A DNA stretch of 64,000 nt, taken from the NCBI GenBank assembly GCA_032718475.1, contig JAUCBJ010005607.1, positions 1 to 64,000 on the forward strand. The letters are read 5' to 3'. The translations under genes were made by a program, and so were the position numbers. Below the pieces are notes generated by a model. That model was not told the origin of the DNA. It searched no databases and saw only the letters and a list, made by a program, of their open reading frames with translations. This DNA is from Nemertoderma westbladi (taxonomy: Eukaryota; Xenacoelomorpha; Nemertodermatida; Nemertodermatidae). Shown piece by piece: positions 25,223-37,200 of the stretch (positions within the stretch are counted from its first letter, which is position 1; every line of letters starts with the position of its first letter).

Positions 25223-26064
25223 CTATCTTCCCGGTGAGAAGATAGCTTCAACCTTAAGTGCGCTTCAATTCCTCTGGAATCCAATCTAATATTGGATGTG
25301 GGGTGGAAATTTCTTCTCAGGGTCGGCTTTCCAGTCCGGCCCCCATGGGTCTGTTGTCACTACCCATCCTTGGTACATCAGCGAGCTAAGCTATACTAAG
25401 GCATCTGGCATCTCTGTTTTAGATGATCGCCCTCACTCCTCACACAATTTTCCTCACGGACTTAATCGTCCCTTCCTCTCTCACTAGTCCCTTGGGACTC
25501 ATCCCTCTCTATGCTCGCTCCCCACACTTGAATCTCGCACCTCTTTCACTTCCTCATACTCTACCACCTCCTCCCCATACTTCCCCTCTTCCCCCATACT
25601 CAACCCGTTTTCGTTGTCACTCTCCACACTCTTATCGGGTCCCACGCATGTGTGCACCATGTCAGTGAGATCCGTCTAATGTCTCGTCCTCCTGCTCTAG
25701 TCAATTGGTCGCCGATCCCTGTAGCTAGTTGGAAAAGGTTATATTCGATTATAGTACATATATTGATTATATTGGATATTTATATTGATTAATTCTACGT
25801 ATGTACATACTAATTGCACTTAATTAATTAAACTTAGGAGTTTGTACTGCTGCATTCGTGTGGTGCCTTCCAGGCACGCTCACACCCCTGTCCCTGAGTT
25901 CTAGATTGCTCCTCCCGCACCCTCCGGGAGCCATCTAAGTTCCTTGCCCCTATCATCATCTTGCCAGGGCTGCTTCCTTCCTTCCTGTTTATCCTTGGGG
26001 CTACTCATCCTTGCCGATACCGTCTTACCAAGCCCCATTGTTGGTTCTTTGGGCGCAGGTGTAA

Positions 26065-27185
26065 TCAACTACCGGTATCGCTTTGCAGGTGATCCCACTG
26101 AGTGTCCCTCCTGTCTCCATCTATGGTAGTGTCCCACAAGATCATCTCCATCGTGCGCGGCACGTGTTCCCCCAGAAAGTCCTTGAATTCGATCCTATTA
26201 TCTGGTGACCATCTGTCCAGGTATCTTTGTGTGTTTATGACCCCTCCGTACAATGACGCTATCGCTACCTCCTGATACGTGAATGGTAGTCTCCTCTTGG
26301 TGATCTGCTGGTAGGCTTCTATGGTAATATTAAAGAAGCCCCACCGGAACTCCGGGCCTTCATCCTTTGTCGTGACATGACTCCGACGTCGGCCCACTCA
26401 TCGAACATCCGGAACTTCTCTTCATCGTCCATCCAGTCGCACTGGCGCTCAAAGTGCCCTCTAAACTTGCACTTCGAACATCTGTTGTGCAACCTCGGAC
26501 ATGCACCCATCTGATGAGTAGACTCGCGGCAGTAGAGACACGCTGTCCCCTTCTGGAAACGGTATAGACAGTTCTTATGCTGATGGGTTAATCTCCCACA
26601 GTAATCGCAACCGTGTACCATTGTGTCCCGCCCCAAGTCGTCTTTGGCTCCGCGTGGCCTCCTGGGTCTGTGGAGCCGCTGGGAGGCAAACATCTGGACG
26701 CTGTCCTCCCTACCCATGTCGATGTCCTCCTCCACCCTCGGCATTGTTTCTCCAAACACTACCCGTGGTGCCATCCCCGGTTGCTCGCCCAGCCTGATCG
26801 TACTCGCCGCAAAGTCAATTGCCGGCTCCCCGTGCTCCCAGGTCCGCTTACCAGGTTTGTCCCAGAAGGCTCTCGCCCTGCTGGCCAACACCACCCTCCC
26901 GTCCACCCAGTCCGCATCTGAGTGGCCGATCCTCGCTATCAGCGGCATCGCCCTGAACTTGTCCTCTTCTTCTTCCCCTGCTGGGGCCTCAATCCTCTCA
27001 ATCGGTGGCATCGCCCCGAACTCATCCTCTTCTTCCTCCCCTGCCGGGAGCGGATCCAAACCCGGTAGCCAGGTTGATCCACTGTGTCCCTTTACAACCT
27101 GGTATCCGCCCATAGCCTTCCACCCTTCTAACTCCCTCGGTCTCTTCCTTCCGATGTCCCCCTCAGAGCCAGCTGGCATGGGCAT
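26065..27185 (-). pseudogene. Zinc-knuckle (CCHC x3) ORF of the BEL/Pao 3' cassette
   Basis: The main open frame (27185-26319, 288 residues) has an N-terminal part with two acidic repeats of the PAGEEEEDEFGAMPPIERI type and a basic stretch. Three CX2CX4HX4C zinc knuckles follow within about 55 residues (CDYCGRLTHQHKNC, CLYCRESTHQMGAC, CSKCKFRGHFERQC). Near 26390 the reading moves to another frame that stays open to 26065 (FRWGFFNITIEAYQQITKRR), suggesting a frameshift in a longer protein of about 370 residues. Such knuckle arrays bind single-stranded nucleic acid. The location, 3' of the pol C-terminus in transcription order, is not where Gag should be. Its source and role are unknown. Confidence 0.65.
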
Positions 27186-27399
27186 TCATTGCAACCCCGA
27201 TGTAGACTGTGTCGGAGTCTCTTCCATCCAACCCAGTTCGTCCCCAAGTCGAAACTCGTCTGAGGTCTCCAATCCCCACCTCAACTCGTCCAAATCCTGG
27301 ACTTCGAACTCATACTCCTATCCCCTTATATCCGCTTCTCTGCCTGCTGCCTCCCTTCTCTCTCTCCTGGCAACCTGCTCTACTCTCTTCTCCCCGACC

Positions 27400-28527
27400 C
27401 TATCTGCCTCCAGTTTCCTCCATCGTTTGTATGGTGTTTCTACCTCTCTGTCCACTAGGTGTTGGGTATCGTAATATACCGACTCGCCCTTCAGCCCCGG
27501 ATGGTCTACAAGACCACTCTAATGCCACCTTAAAGGCTTTCCTGTGATTCAGAGGTGCTCCTGATAGTAGAAACGCCATCGGCTCCCTCCCGATAACCTC
27601 CGTAATGTATAGGTTTAATAAACCTATCATTATCCAATCCTCCTGTAGGATATATCTCTTCTGATATATATTTATCACTCCCTTCCGGAACTGATACACT
27701 TCCTGCTTTCCTGGTCTCGCTCCCCACTTGAGCGAGTTCGCAAGTTACGCTCCCTATTCTTCCCGGAACTTGTTCCATTCCATCGGCTTGTGGCAGACGA
27801 GTCCCATCAGTTGGCTCATCGCCACGGCTCCGCAATGTCCCGTGTTTTCCACCAATCCCAATCTCATCATAACAGTCTCGTCATAACCATGTAGACTACC
27901 TGCATGTCCAGGAGATTGGAGGTGTCCGGTCCAATAATCCTATCCGCATCGTCGCGTATTGCCGATCCCACCTTGATCGTAGTTTTATGTCTCACTAGCT
28001 CCTGCACTGCCCTCGGCAACCGGTTCAGCTTCGGCCTGCTTTTCTTTCCATAGGTCCCTAGGTCGAATAGAAAAATATCTCCGTTCAGCACTGCCAAGTG
28101 CAGCAATATAGTTCTAGCCGATCCTCCCGATCCTTCTCGAGCCCTCATCATCCTCCACAGTCCCTTCGTCGCCTAGGACCATGTATCCGCCTCTCTCCAC
28201 GGAATCTACAAATCTCCTCCACTCCTTCCTCGGTGGTTCCCTCAGATACTTAGGTATCCCAAACTTTGCCTAGTCTCCCTTTACAACATAGCGAAGGCGA
28301 AGATGCTCATGGATCGTGTTGTCCAACGATGGCGTCCCGTAGGTCCCCACCAGTCATCTCTCGTGCATCTCCCTAAACTGATCCTGTAGTGTGTGCGCTT
28401 TGTGACCCTTTGGGAGTAGTTTGTAGTATCCCTCCATCTTGTTCTCCGGAAGCCTCTGCGTGAAGTCCACTAACAACTACTTCCCAGTCTTCTCCGATTT
28501 CCTCTTCTTCACTAGTTTATCCGCCAT
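27400..28527 (-). pseudogene. DEDD 3'-5' exonuclease-like ORF of the BEL/Pao 3' cassette
   Basis: An ATG at 28527 opens a frame (MADKLVKKRKSEKTGK) that continues to about 27867 with three in-frame stops in its first 110 codons. The best block reads ILLHLAVLNGDIFLFDL, then LPRAVQELVRHKTTIKVGSA, IRDDADRI and SNLLDMQ. This is the order and spacing of motifs in WRN/EXD-type 3'-5' exonuclease domains: the hydrophobic strand after motif I, KVG, the motif II aspartate and the following LxDMQ aspartate. The motif I region reads MVLGDEG, so the first expected aspartate appears to be glycine. After 27867 the match seems to continue in other frames (YILQEDWIMIGLLNLY, possibly motif III). The gene is therefore broken, and catalytic competence is unlikely in this copy. 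Confidence 0.6.
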
Positions 28528-28999
28528 CACGAGTCGACACACTCTCATAAAGGCTCAGTTTAAGTAAGAGGGTTGTCAAACAGAATGTTACTTGTTCCGA
28601 TCAGTGACGGCCTACCTCCTACACTATGTTTTTCGGTATATTTTAAACAAATATACCCCCTACATGCCAATTTTCCCTAAATTTGCAATTTTGTCAGTTG
28701 CTTTTATTAATGATTCCAGAATTTTTTCCCCCCAGTTGCCATAATTTGTTCATTTTTCAATTTTTACTACTATTTATATTCCCCCCCCCCCCCTACGTGT
28801 GCTGTCATTATCTGCTATCTGGTTACTTACTTAAGTAACCCCTCTAGTTGTATACAGAGAAGAGTAGCTACAGTTTTCTCATTACCGTACTAGCTTCCTA
28901 CCTGACAGCTTCCTGGCTCTGTAACAATACCCTAAGTCTGTACTACGGGCTGTGCGCTACAGTAGTCTAGTTCGTGCAGCCTACACGGTCTACACAGCC

Positions 29000-29290
29000 C
29001 TCACGTGGCGCCCTCAGTGCCCACAAGTTTACAGTACTGTGTACCCCTCTACTACGGTATGCATAAATACCCCCCTCAATTCCTCACATGGCGCCCTCAG
29101 TGCCCTCAAGTTTACAGTACTGTGTACCCCTCGATTACGGTATACATACATACCCCCCCACAATTCCTCACGTGGCACCCTCAGTGCCCACAAGTTTAAG
29201 GTACTGTGTACCCTTCTACTACGGTATGCATTCATAACCCCCCCCTCTCAATTCCTCGCGTGGCGCTCTCAGTGCCCACAAGTTGTGCGT
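29000..29290. repeat. Tandem repeat of about 84 bp, four units
   Basis: Starts at 29000, 29083, 29167 and 29255, each opening CTCACGTGGCGCCCTCAGTG or a variant. It lies between the exonuclease-like ORF and the pol C-terminus inside the BEL/Pao element. Confidence 0.85.
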
Positions 29291-29551
29291 ATGTAAATTT
29301 GGTATGTTGGTACATTATTGTACCCGTCTGATGTACGTTATTATAACTACCTATACTTGTATATTATGTATGTTGGTAGGTCTGTACCCATCAGACGTAC
29401 ATAATATGTACTATCTACATTCAGCATACCTTGGTACTAACTACTTATTTTATTATTTTATTTATTTTGTTTATTTTTATTTTTATGTGTGGGATGGGCG
29501 TCTCGCCCTCATTCCCACTCCCCTCAGTACAATATATTGGACGACTCAACT

Positions 29552-30202
29552 CTAGGGAGACCCTTCCAATAGGCAACACTTTCCTACTGCCCAACTGTAG
29601 GTCTTCCTATCTTTGGCCCCTATCTTTCCTCGAATCCTCACTTTCACGGATCTAATTCTTCCATCTTCGTCGGGGTAGGTTTCTACTACCCTAGCTAATC
29701 TCCAGTGGTTATTGATAATTGTATCATCCGTGATGATTATCAAGTCACCCTTCTTTAGCTTCCTTTGGCTATTCCTCCATTTACTCCTCTTGTGTAGTGT
29801 TGGAAGGTACTCTTGTATCCACCTTGTCCAATACTTACTGCCTTAGTGACCTTCCAGCTTTGACGCGAATGTATATCGTCTGGATCCATGTTTCACATGT
29901 CAATTGTTGCTGGTCTGTCCATCAGTAGGTGTGCTGGTGTTAGGACATCCAGTGATTCTGGATGGTCGTTCTCGGGATATAGTGGTCAGCTGTTAATAAT
30001 GTTCGTATCACCTTTATCTTGACTGGCCCAAACATGTCCACGCCTCAGTGTGTGAATGGTGGGTCGTGGTGCCTCACCCTGTTGGCCGGTAATAGCGCCA
30101 TCTCCTGTACGGCCATATCCTTCTTCGTCCGTCGGCAGGTCTGGCACTGCCCCACTACCGCCTTCACCATCTTTCTGAGTTGGATTCCTAGATCTTTCTG
30201 AC
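29552..30202 (-). pseudogene. BEL/Pao pol remnant: integrase zinc region joined to C-terminal domain
   Basis: Immediately after the 5' LTR the minus strand reads a CxxC-containing integrase N-terminal piece (VGQCQTCRRTKKDM, LLPANRVRHHDPPFTH). There is an in-frame TGA at 30045-30047, then GVDMFGPVKIKV. The catalytic core is absent. The text resumes with an LTPAHLLMDRP motif and a KWRNSQRKLKKGDL / NNHWRLARVVETYPDEDGRI stretch, which is the C-terminal DUF5641-type domain of BEL/Pao integrases, ending VGKCCLLEG. At least one large deletion and several frameshifts are needed to explain it. It encodes no active enzyme. Confidence 0.85.
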
Positions 30203-30848
30203 TGTGACGGGAGCCAACGGAGTTGGCAGTATCGGCTCCCGACCGGTGTGTGAATTGTACGTACGCATTGCCGCATCCGTGAGCTGCTGAGCTGTCGATT
30301 GGATGTGTACTAGTAGGCCAAAGGCCGTTGGAAACAATCTGAGTTCTGTTATCAGTATTAATAATCACAGTAATCGATAATAGCACAGTCTGAATATAAT
30401 AGCATGCAATACAACGGTTAGTGACGATGGTCAAAACCTTTCCGGTCTCACAACTGTAAGGAACCAACTAAACTAATAATCAATAATCACAACGGTTATA
30501 TCATTGACACATGTTAAATTACCCCTACACTACAGGGTGGCCTTAATTTCCAATAGATGCGCTCTAATCACCCCCAATGTGCTTCCCAGCCCACCATTGG
30601 CTTAACCTGATTAATTCTCACCTCGCCACTCCCTGTTGCCACTGTCCCTGTGTGCTAGCCTTACTAGCTTATTTGTCCCTCTGAGGTGGTTTGACCTCTC
30701 AACTCTCTCTGTGGCTTACGGCATGTATCACCCCAGTTGGTTATGAGGTGACATTATTATTGCTTATAATGCACCTCGCTAACCCTATTGGTAAAATGTC
30801 ACTTATCCCATTTTCGGTGGGTAATGCACGGAATTGAATCCGCTTACA
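30203..30848 (-). repeat. 5' LTR of the BEL/Pao element, uninterrupted
   Basis: 646 bp, TGTGACGG...GCTTACA on the plus strand. It serves as the reference for the interrupted 3' LTR and for the more diverged LTR at 42000-45760. Confidence 0.92.
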
Positions 30849-31515
30849 GCTTCCAGAATTATATTATGGGGCCAACATGAAGGTACGTATGGGTGCAGCG
30901 CAGGTTAATAGTGCTGCAAACGTTGGGGTTTCCAGAATTATATTATGGGACCAACATGAAGGTACGTATGGGTGCAGCGCAGGTTAATAGTGCTGCAAAC
31001 GTTGGGGATTCCTGAATTTTATTCTGGGGCCAATATGAAGGTACGTATGGGGCGCAGAGTAGATTAATAGTGCTGCAAACGTTGGAGCTTCCAGAATTAT
31101 ATTTCTGGGGCCAACATTAAGATGTACGTATGGGTGCAATGTAGATTAATAGTGCTGCAAATGTTGGGGCTTCCAGAATTATATTATGGGGCCAACAAGA
31201 AGGTACATATGGGTGTAGAGTAGATTAATAGTGCTGCAAACGTTGGGGCTTCCAGAATTATATTCTGGGTCCAACATTAAGGTACGTATGGGAGCAACGT
31301 AGATTAAAAGTGCTGCAAACGTTGTTGGGGCTTCCTGAATTATATTATGGGACCAACATGAAGGTACGTATGGGTGCAGCGTAGATTAATAGTGCTGCAA
31401 ACTTTGGGGCTTCCAGAATTATATTATGGGGCCAACATGAAGGTACGTATGGGAGCAACGTAGATTAAAAGTGCTGCAAACGTTGGGGCTTCCTGAATTA
31501 TATTTTGGGGCCAAC
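30849..31515 (+). repeat. Continuation of the splice-donor minisatellite
   Basis: About eight 79-82-bp units follow the BEL/Pao target duplication, and most retain GTACGTATGGG. Units here are more diverged (indels such as GTTGTTGGGG) than those on the other side, as expected at an array edge. Confidence 0.93.
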
Positions 31516-31685
31516 ATTGAGCTCAAACATAACTAATTCCAGTATAGATCATAGCAACTAAGTATAACTGAACATTGCATAATGTTATACATAATGTAGT
31601 AATTAGAATCATGTTAATCTTGAAGAACCATCATTAGAACCACAATTTTGACTCAACATTGGATATTATATTTTAATTATTTCAG

Positions 31686-32396
31686 ATTCATGTAGTGGAA
31701 ACTATGTGTCCCATGGATCATGGTGGCCATTGAACAACAACTATGCCGGAAATGACATATTGGAAATTGCTAAACCACTTTCCTCCCACTCGCAAAATGA
31801 TAACCACCCAGCAAACACTAACAACATAAAGGGCACTGTAAGATATGTCCCTGGACCAAGTGGCATCGCTAATCAAGCCATGGAATTTGCCAATGGATAC
31901 ATTTCATTCCCACATGCGGCTAACCAGTTAGTGGACAACACCTTCACCATAGTTGCATTTTTTAAGCCAGGCAACCAAGCTGGCCCTATATTAGGTTTTG
32001 GTGGTCACAACGAAAGAGGTACACATTTGTGGAACTATCTTCAACCGACTTCCCTATGGTACAGCTGTGGTGGCGCACAATCAATGACAGCAGATAATGC
32101 AATCACTACTGACACGTGGTACATGATTTCAGTGGGGGTCAATGCTGAAACTGGAAAAACACTTCTCTATAGTCGAATTGTAGGGACAAATATAGTAACA
32201 ACGAAACTGTTTGATTCTCATTTTACTGGCAGATGTACTCCAGATATTACCAGCAATTTCAACATAGGATTTGATGAGAAGGATTCAAGAAAACAGCTCG
32301 GGCATGTCGCCCATGTCCGATATTACGGCTGTTATTATACTCTGACACAGCTTAATGACATTTATGAGGAGGGTCTGGCTTTTGAACAGGAAAATG
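31686..32396 (+). CDS. Exon encoding a LamG-like domain
   Basis: A pyrimidine-rich acceptor (TTTTAATTATTTCAG) and a donor (AAATG|GTAAGT) bound 711 bp with two leading and one trailing base, a symmetric 1-1 exon. The 236 codons form a single concanavalin/LamG-like jelly-roll domain. It starts with a cysteine and GSWWPLNN, then GPSGIANQAMEFANGYISF, a central FTIVAFFKPG strand, a LWYSCGG strand, and ends GHVAHVRYYGCYYTLTQLND, the usual last-strand motif. Such domains bind glycans or proteins in secreted or cell-surface molecules. The next exon encodes a paralogous domain and can be spliced in frame. The ORF continues past 32396 into the intron, so I end it at the donor. Confidence 0.85.
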
Positions 32397-32449
32397 GTAA
32401 GTTTATGATCCAGTTTCTAAATGAATTCGAATAAATAAATTGTAAAAGA

Positions 32450-32795
32450 AATTACTGCTAGAGGTGCATGTGCTAGAGGAGGGAGGGGGTCGTCAAAATT
32501 TGGGGTGTAGAATTTCTAATTGCAGATTAGTCCGAAAGTCACTCACATCAAACCAAGTTGTTGATAGGACTAGGGATCTTTTTTAGTAACAAAAATATTT
32601 CAAATTTGATTTAAAACCAACAATAAATACCAATGAATTAAAAATAATTTTCAAGTTTTACTAAATACATGGGTGTAAAAATTGATTCCCATACTTTTTT
32701 AATAATTAACTACAGAAATAGAACATACAAACACAAAGACTTTCAACTAATAATATCTAAAATTAAAATTCAAGCATTCTGACCCGCGATGGGTG
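32450..32795. other. Intron sequence, nothing recognisable
   Basis: AT-rich DNA between the exon donor and the 49-bp array. Confidence 0.5.
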
Positions 32796-32799
32796 CGGA

Positions 32800-35340
32800 G
32801 GCTGGGGGGGGGGGGGGGGGGGGGCAGAGAGGAGATCGTAGAGACCCTCTGATAGTGCAGGGTCCGCGGTCCCGAGGATGTCGTAGAGACCCTCTGGTAG
32901 TGCAGGGTCCGTGGTCCCGAGGATGGAGGCCATAGAGACCCTCTGGTGGTGTAGGGTCCGCGGTCCCGAGGATGGAGGCCGTAGAGACCCTCTGATAGTG
33001 CAGGGTCCGTGGTCCCGAGGATGTCGTAGAGACCCTCTGATAGTGCAGGGTCCGCGGTCCCGAGGATGGAGGCCATAGAGACCCTCTGGTAGTGCATGGT
33101 CTGCGGTCCCGAGGATGGAGGCCGTAGAGACCCTCTGGTAGTGCAGGGTCCGCGGTCCCGAGGATGGAGGCCGTAGAGACCCTCTGGTAGTGCAGGGTCC
33201 GCGGTCCCGAGGATGGAGGCCGTAGAGACCCTCTGGTAGTGCAGGGTCCGCGGTCCCGAGGATGGAGGCCGTAGAGACCCTCTGGTAGTGCAGGGTCCGT
33301 GGTCCCGAGGATGGAGGCCGTAGAGACCCTCTGGTAGTGCAGGGTCCGCGGTCCCGAGGATGGAGGCCGTCGAGACCCTCTGGTAGTGCAGGGTCCGCGG
33401 TCCCGAGGATGGAGGCCGTAGAGACCCTCTGGTAGTGCAGGGTCCGCGGTCCCGAGGATGGAGGCCGTAGAGACCCTCTGGTAGTGCAGGGTCCGTGGTC
33501 CCGAGGATGGAGGCCGTCGAGACCCTCTGGTAGTGCAGGCTCCGCGGTCCCGAGGATGGAGGCCGTAGAGACCCTCTGGTAGTGCAGGGTCCGCGGTCCC
33601 GAGGATGGAGGCCGTAGAGACCCTCTGGTAGTGCAGGGTCCGTGGTCCCGAGGATGGAGGCCGTAGAGACCCTCTGGTAGTGTAGGGTCCGCGGTCCCGA
33701 GGATGGAGGCCGTCGAGACCCTCTGGTAGTGCAGGGTCCGTGGTCCCGAGGATGTAGGCGTAGAGACCCTCTGATAGTGCAGGGTCCGCGGTCCCGAGGA
33801 TGGAGGCTGTAGAGACCCTCTGGTAGTGCAGGGTCTGCAGTCCCGAGGATGGAGGCCATAGAGACCCTCTGATAGTGCAGGGTCCGCGGTCCCGAGGATG
33901 TCGTAGAGACCCTCTGGTAGTGCAGGGTCCGCGGTCCCGAGGATGGAGGCCGTAGTGACCCTCTGATAGTGCAGGGTCCGTGGTCCCGAGGATGGAGGCC
34001 ATAGAGACCCTATGATAATGCAGGGTCCGCGGTCCCGAGGATGTCGTAGAGACCCTCTGGTAGTACAGGGTCCGTGGTCCCGAGGATGGAGGCCATAGAG
34101 ACCCTATGATAATGCAGGGTCCGCGGTCCCGAGGATGTCGTAGAGACCCTCTGGTAGTGCAGGGTCCGCGGTCCCGAGGATGGAGGCCGTAGAGACCCTA
34201 TGATAATGCAGGGTCCGCGGTCCCGAGGATGTCGTAGAGACCCTCTGATAGTGCAGGATTCGTGGTCCCGAGGATGGAGGCTGTAGAGACCCTCTGGTAG
34301 TGCAGGGTCCGTGGTCCCGAGGATGGAGGCCATAGAGACCCTATGATAATGCAGGGTCCGCGGTCCCGAGGATGTCGTAGAGACCCTCTGATAGTGCAGG
34401 ATTCGTGGTCCCGAGGATGGAGGCTGTAGAGACCCTCTGGTAGTGCAGGGTCCGTGGTCCCGAGGATGGAGGCCATAGAGACCCTATGATAATGCAGGGT
34501 CCGCGGTCCCGAGGATGTCGTAGAGACCCTCTGATAGTGCAGGATTTGTGGTCCCGAGGATGGAGGCTGTAGAGACCCTTTGGTAGTGCAGGGTCCGTGG
34601 TCCCGAGGATGGAGGCCATAGAGACCCTATGATAATGCAGGGTCCGTGGTCCCGAGGATGTCGTAGAGACCCTCTGGTAGTGCAGGGTCCGCGGTCCCGA
34701 GGATGGAGGCCGTAGAGACCCTCTGATAGTGCAGGGTCCGCGGTCCCGAGGATGTCGTAGAGACCCTCTGGTAGTGCAGGGTCCGCGGTCCCGAGGATGG
34801 AGGCCGTAGTGACCCTCTGATAGTGCAGGATTCGTGGTCCCGAGGATGGAGGCTGTAGAGACCCTCTGGTAGTGCAGGGTCCGCGGTCCCGAGGATGGAG
34901 GCTGTAGAGACCCTCTGGTAGTGCAGGGTCCGCGGTCCCGAGGATGTCGTAGAGACCCTCTGATAGTGCAGGGTCCGCAGTCCCGAGGATGGAGGCCGTC
35001 GAGACCCTCTGGTAGTGCAGCGTCCGCGGTCCCGAGGCTGGAGGCCGTAGAGACCCTCTGGTAGTGCTCTGTCCGCGGTCCCGAGGATGGAGGCTGTAGA
35101 GACCCTCTGGTAGTGCAGGGTCCGTGGTCCCGAGGATGGAGGCCGTAGAGACCCTCTGGAAGTGCAGGATCTGCGGTCCCGAGGATGTCATAGAGACCCT
35201 CTGGTAATGCGGGGTCCGCTGTCCCGAGGATGCAGGCCGTAGAGACCCTATGATAATGCAGGGTCCGCGGTCCCGAGGATGTTGTAGAGACCCTCTGGTA
35301 ATGCAGGTCCGCAGTCCGAGGTTGGAGGCCGTGGGTCGAT
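32800..35340. repeat. 49-bp minisatellite, about 50 copies
   Basis: Units contain GTAGAGACCCTCTGGTAGTG, CAGGGTCCGCGGTCCCGAGG and ATGGAGGCC. A shorter form lacks part of the ATGGAGGCC segment and runs ATGTCGTAGAG. A trimer-like higher-order unit of about 143 bp recurs at 34010-34620. A G homopolymer of about 18 precedes it (32805-32824). Because 49 is not a multiple of 3 and the unit lacks stops on the minus strand, long artificial minus-strand ORFs (370-410 codons) appear. Confidence 0.95.
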
Positions 35341-35344
35341 CAGG

Positions 35345-35940
35345 ATGGCTATGAGGATGCGTTGGAGTACGAACCGATGGGATTTCGGCTCCTGAGTGAC
35401 TCTGCTCCACGTGTGTTCTTATTATTGATCAAATATTAAATACAAACCGTATTACAAATATATACATACAATATATATACAATACAATATACATTGTATA
35501 CTATACAATACAAATATATACAAACAATATTAAAATTAAAAATGTGTTTACATAATTAAAACAAGCCTTTTATATACTTTACTTATATACATTGAAAAAA
35601 GTTGAATATACCAGGATTTATAAAATGCGAAATAATTAAATTTGACTTTAAATAATATAGCAATATATTATGGATCATGAGTTTATACTATTAATATAAT
35701 ACTGTATGTCTATTCCTTGCAGCATTTAGGCCACTTGGGCTTTCAATGGCTCTTGTGGAATATCTTTGGTATGTATAAGAAAGAGTTATACATCTCAAAA
35801 AGTTTAGCGTCATCTAGCGAGTAACTATGATATTGACTATGTTATATACGTCATACACATGTATATTTTGAAAGCGCAATTAGGCCAATATTAAATAATT
35901 GAATTGGATGCCTATTACATATAAGATTATTATAGGAATT
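35345..35940. other. AT-rich intron sequence
   Basis: Contains ATATA-rich simple sequence around 35455-35530. Nothing else recognised. Confidence 0.45.
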
Positions 35941-35944
35941 ATTG

Positions 35945-36372
35945 TTCAGGCATTTTGTTTGTATGAAGTTCGTATCCAATGGGTTTTCGGCGTGTTTGTT
36001 TGTGTGAAGTTCGTATCCAATGGGTTTTCGGCGTGTTTGTTTGTATGAAGTTCGTATCCATTGGGTTTTCGGCGTGTTTGTTTGTATGAAGTTCGTATCC
36101 AATGGGTTTTCGGCGTGTTTGTTTGTGTGAAGTTCGTATCCAATGGGTTTTCGGCGTGTTTGTTTGTATGAAGTTCGTATCCAATGGGTTTTCGGCGTGT
36201 TTGTTTGTGTGAAGTTCGTATCCAATGGGTTTTCGGCGTGTTTGTTTGTATGAAGTTCGTATCCAATGGGATTTCGGCGTGTTTGTTTGTGTGAAGTTCG
36301 TATCCAATGGGTTTTCGGCGTGTTTGTTTGTGTGAAGTTCGTATCCAATGGGTTTTCGGCGTGTTTGTTTGT
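35945..36372. repeat. 41-bp minisatellite, about ten copies
   Basis: The unit contains TTTTCGGCGTGTTTGTTTGT and GAAGTTCGTATCCAATGGG. Copies differ mostly at one G/A (TGTGTGAAG versus TGTATGAAG), with alternation of the two variants. The repeat is open on the minus strand in all three frames, producing spurious ORFs. Confidence 0.95.
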
Positions 36373-36711
36373 GTTTTTAAACGTATCATAGCCAACTGGA
36401 ATTTACCCTTTCGGTACACCCAAAATCAATTCCTGCAGATATACTTGTTATTAATCTTTCTAAGAAACCCCTGTCTCCTAATGAATCCAATTTACTCAGT
36501 TTGGGTGGTAAATTTTGGTTCCCCTAAATCAATCCCTACTCTCGCTCGCTCTTTTGTCCAAGATTGAATGAATATGCCTGTCTACGAGCAACCAAGAAAG
36601 ATGTAGCCGATTACCGCATTTCTGACTTTCGTAATTGTTCCTTCTGTGACCTTCTTTTAGCGCCCCAACATAAATCCCCCCTCCCCGCCCCCTCTCCCCC
36701 TCTACTTGGAA

Positions 36712-37200
36712 AAAGCTAAAGGGATTGTTGTCCTGGACAGTCCTTGTTATGAGAACACGCTGTATATATTAAATTCCGGATATTCCGAACTTCAAACAGA
36801 TCCCTCCATTGCATATAACCGACCGATTCTTTCGTGAGTTCCTACTCTCTACTTATGCCGGCCGTAAAGTATCTGGCCGCCGCCGCCGTAGAGATGAAGT
36901 ACTGGAATCCAAAAAACCCTCAGAGATATGCAGAATACCATCGCTTGTGTAAGTCTCAAGGTAGGCCTGGCGCCTTTTATGGCCTTGTTAAAACTCACAA
37001 ATACCCCAAATTCCCGGTCTCTGAAGTAGATAAAGACGTCTGGTGATCTAACCTCAAAATACGACCAATTTACCCTGTGTTTAAGGGTATAGATGCCCCA
37101 ATTAGAAGAATGCTTACTATGCCTTCAAACCCTCCCACAACCGGATCGCTACATTCGCAAACCTTTCGACGCATTTTATTAAATATTCATGTCTCTTGTG
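36712..37200 (+). pseudogene. Penelope-like reverse transcriptase fragment
   Basis: Consecutive plus-strand pieces read KGIVVLDSPCYENTLYILNS, then FYGLVKTHKYPKFPV, an in-frame stop, and NLKIRPIYPVFKGIDAPIRRM. A (D)KGxxVVLD segment followed by a FYGLxKTHK motif and xxxRPI is the N-terminal order of Penelope-like reverse transcriptases. The catalytic motifs are missing and stops or frameshifts interrupt the reading. A G homopolymer of 25 lies just downstream (37269-37293). Confidence 0.55.

Larger units (their letters stand above)
23696..30848 (-). mobile_element. BEL/Pao LTR retrotransposon with intact ends, internally rearranged
   Basis: Two related LTRs (23696-25211 and 30203-30848) begin TGTGACGG and end GCTTACA on the plus strand. 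They are flanked by a 5-bp target duplication GCTTC (23691-23695 and 30849-30853). The insertion lies in the splice-donor minisatellite. Coding sense is minus. The purine tract GGGGGAG at 25212-25220 (minus strand) abuts the 25211 LTR boundary, as a 3' polypurine tract should. From the 5' LTR the element goes straight into an integrase fragment, so primer site, Gag, protease, reverse transcriptase and RNase H are missing. Downstream of the pol C-terminus is a 3.5-kb cassette with an exonuclease-like ORF and a zinc-knuckle ORF. Confidence 0.9.

Noticed and set aside
26613-27547. Plus-strand ORFs of 100-283 codons
   Set aside because: Serine/proline-rich shadows antisense to the zinc-knuckle ORF, whose CX2CX4HX4C motifs lie on the minus strand.
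32747-35410. Long minus-strand ORFs of 300-410 codons
   Set aside because: They are translations of the 49-bp minisatellite, whose unit lacks stops in every minus frame; no start context, domain or conservation signal.
35851-36419. Repetitive minus-strand ORFs of 122-165 codons
   Set aside because: Read-through of the 41-bp minisatellite in all three frames.
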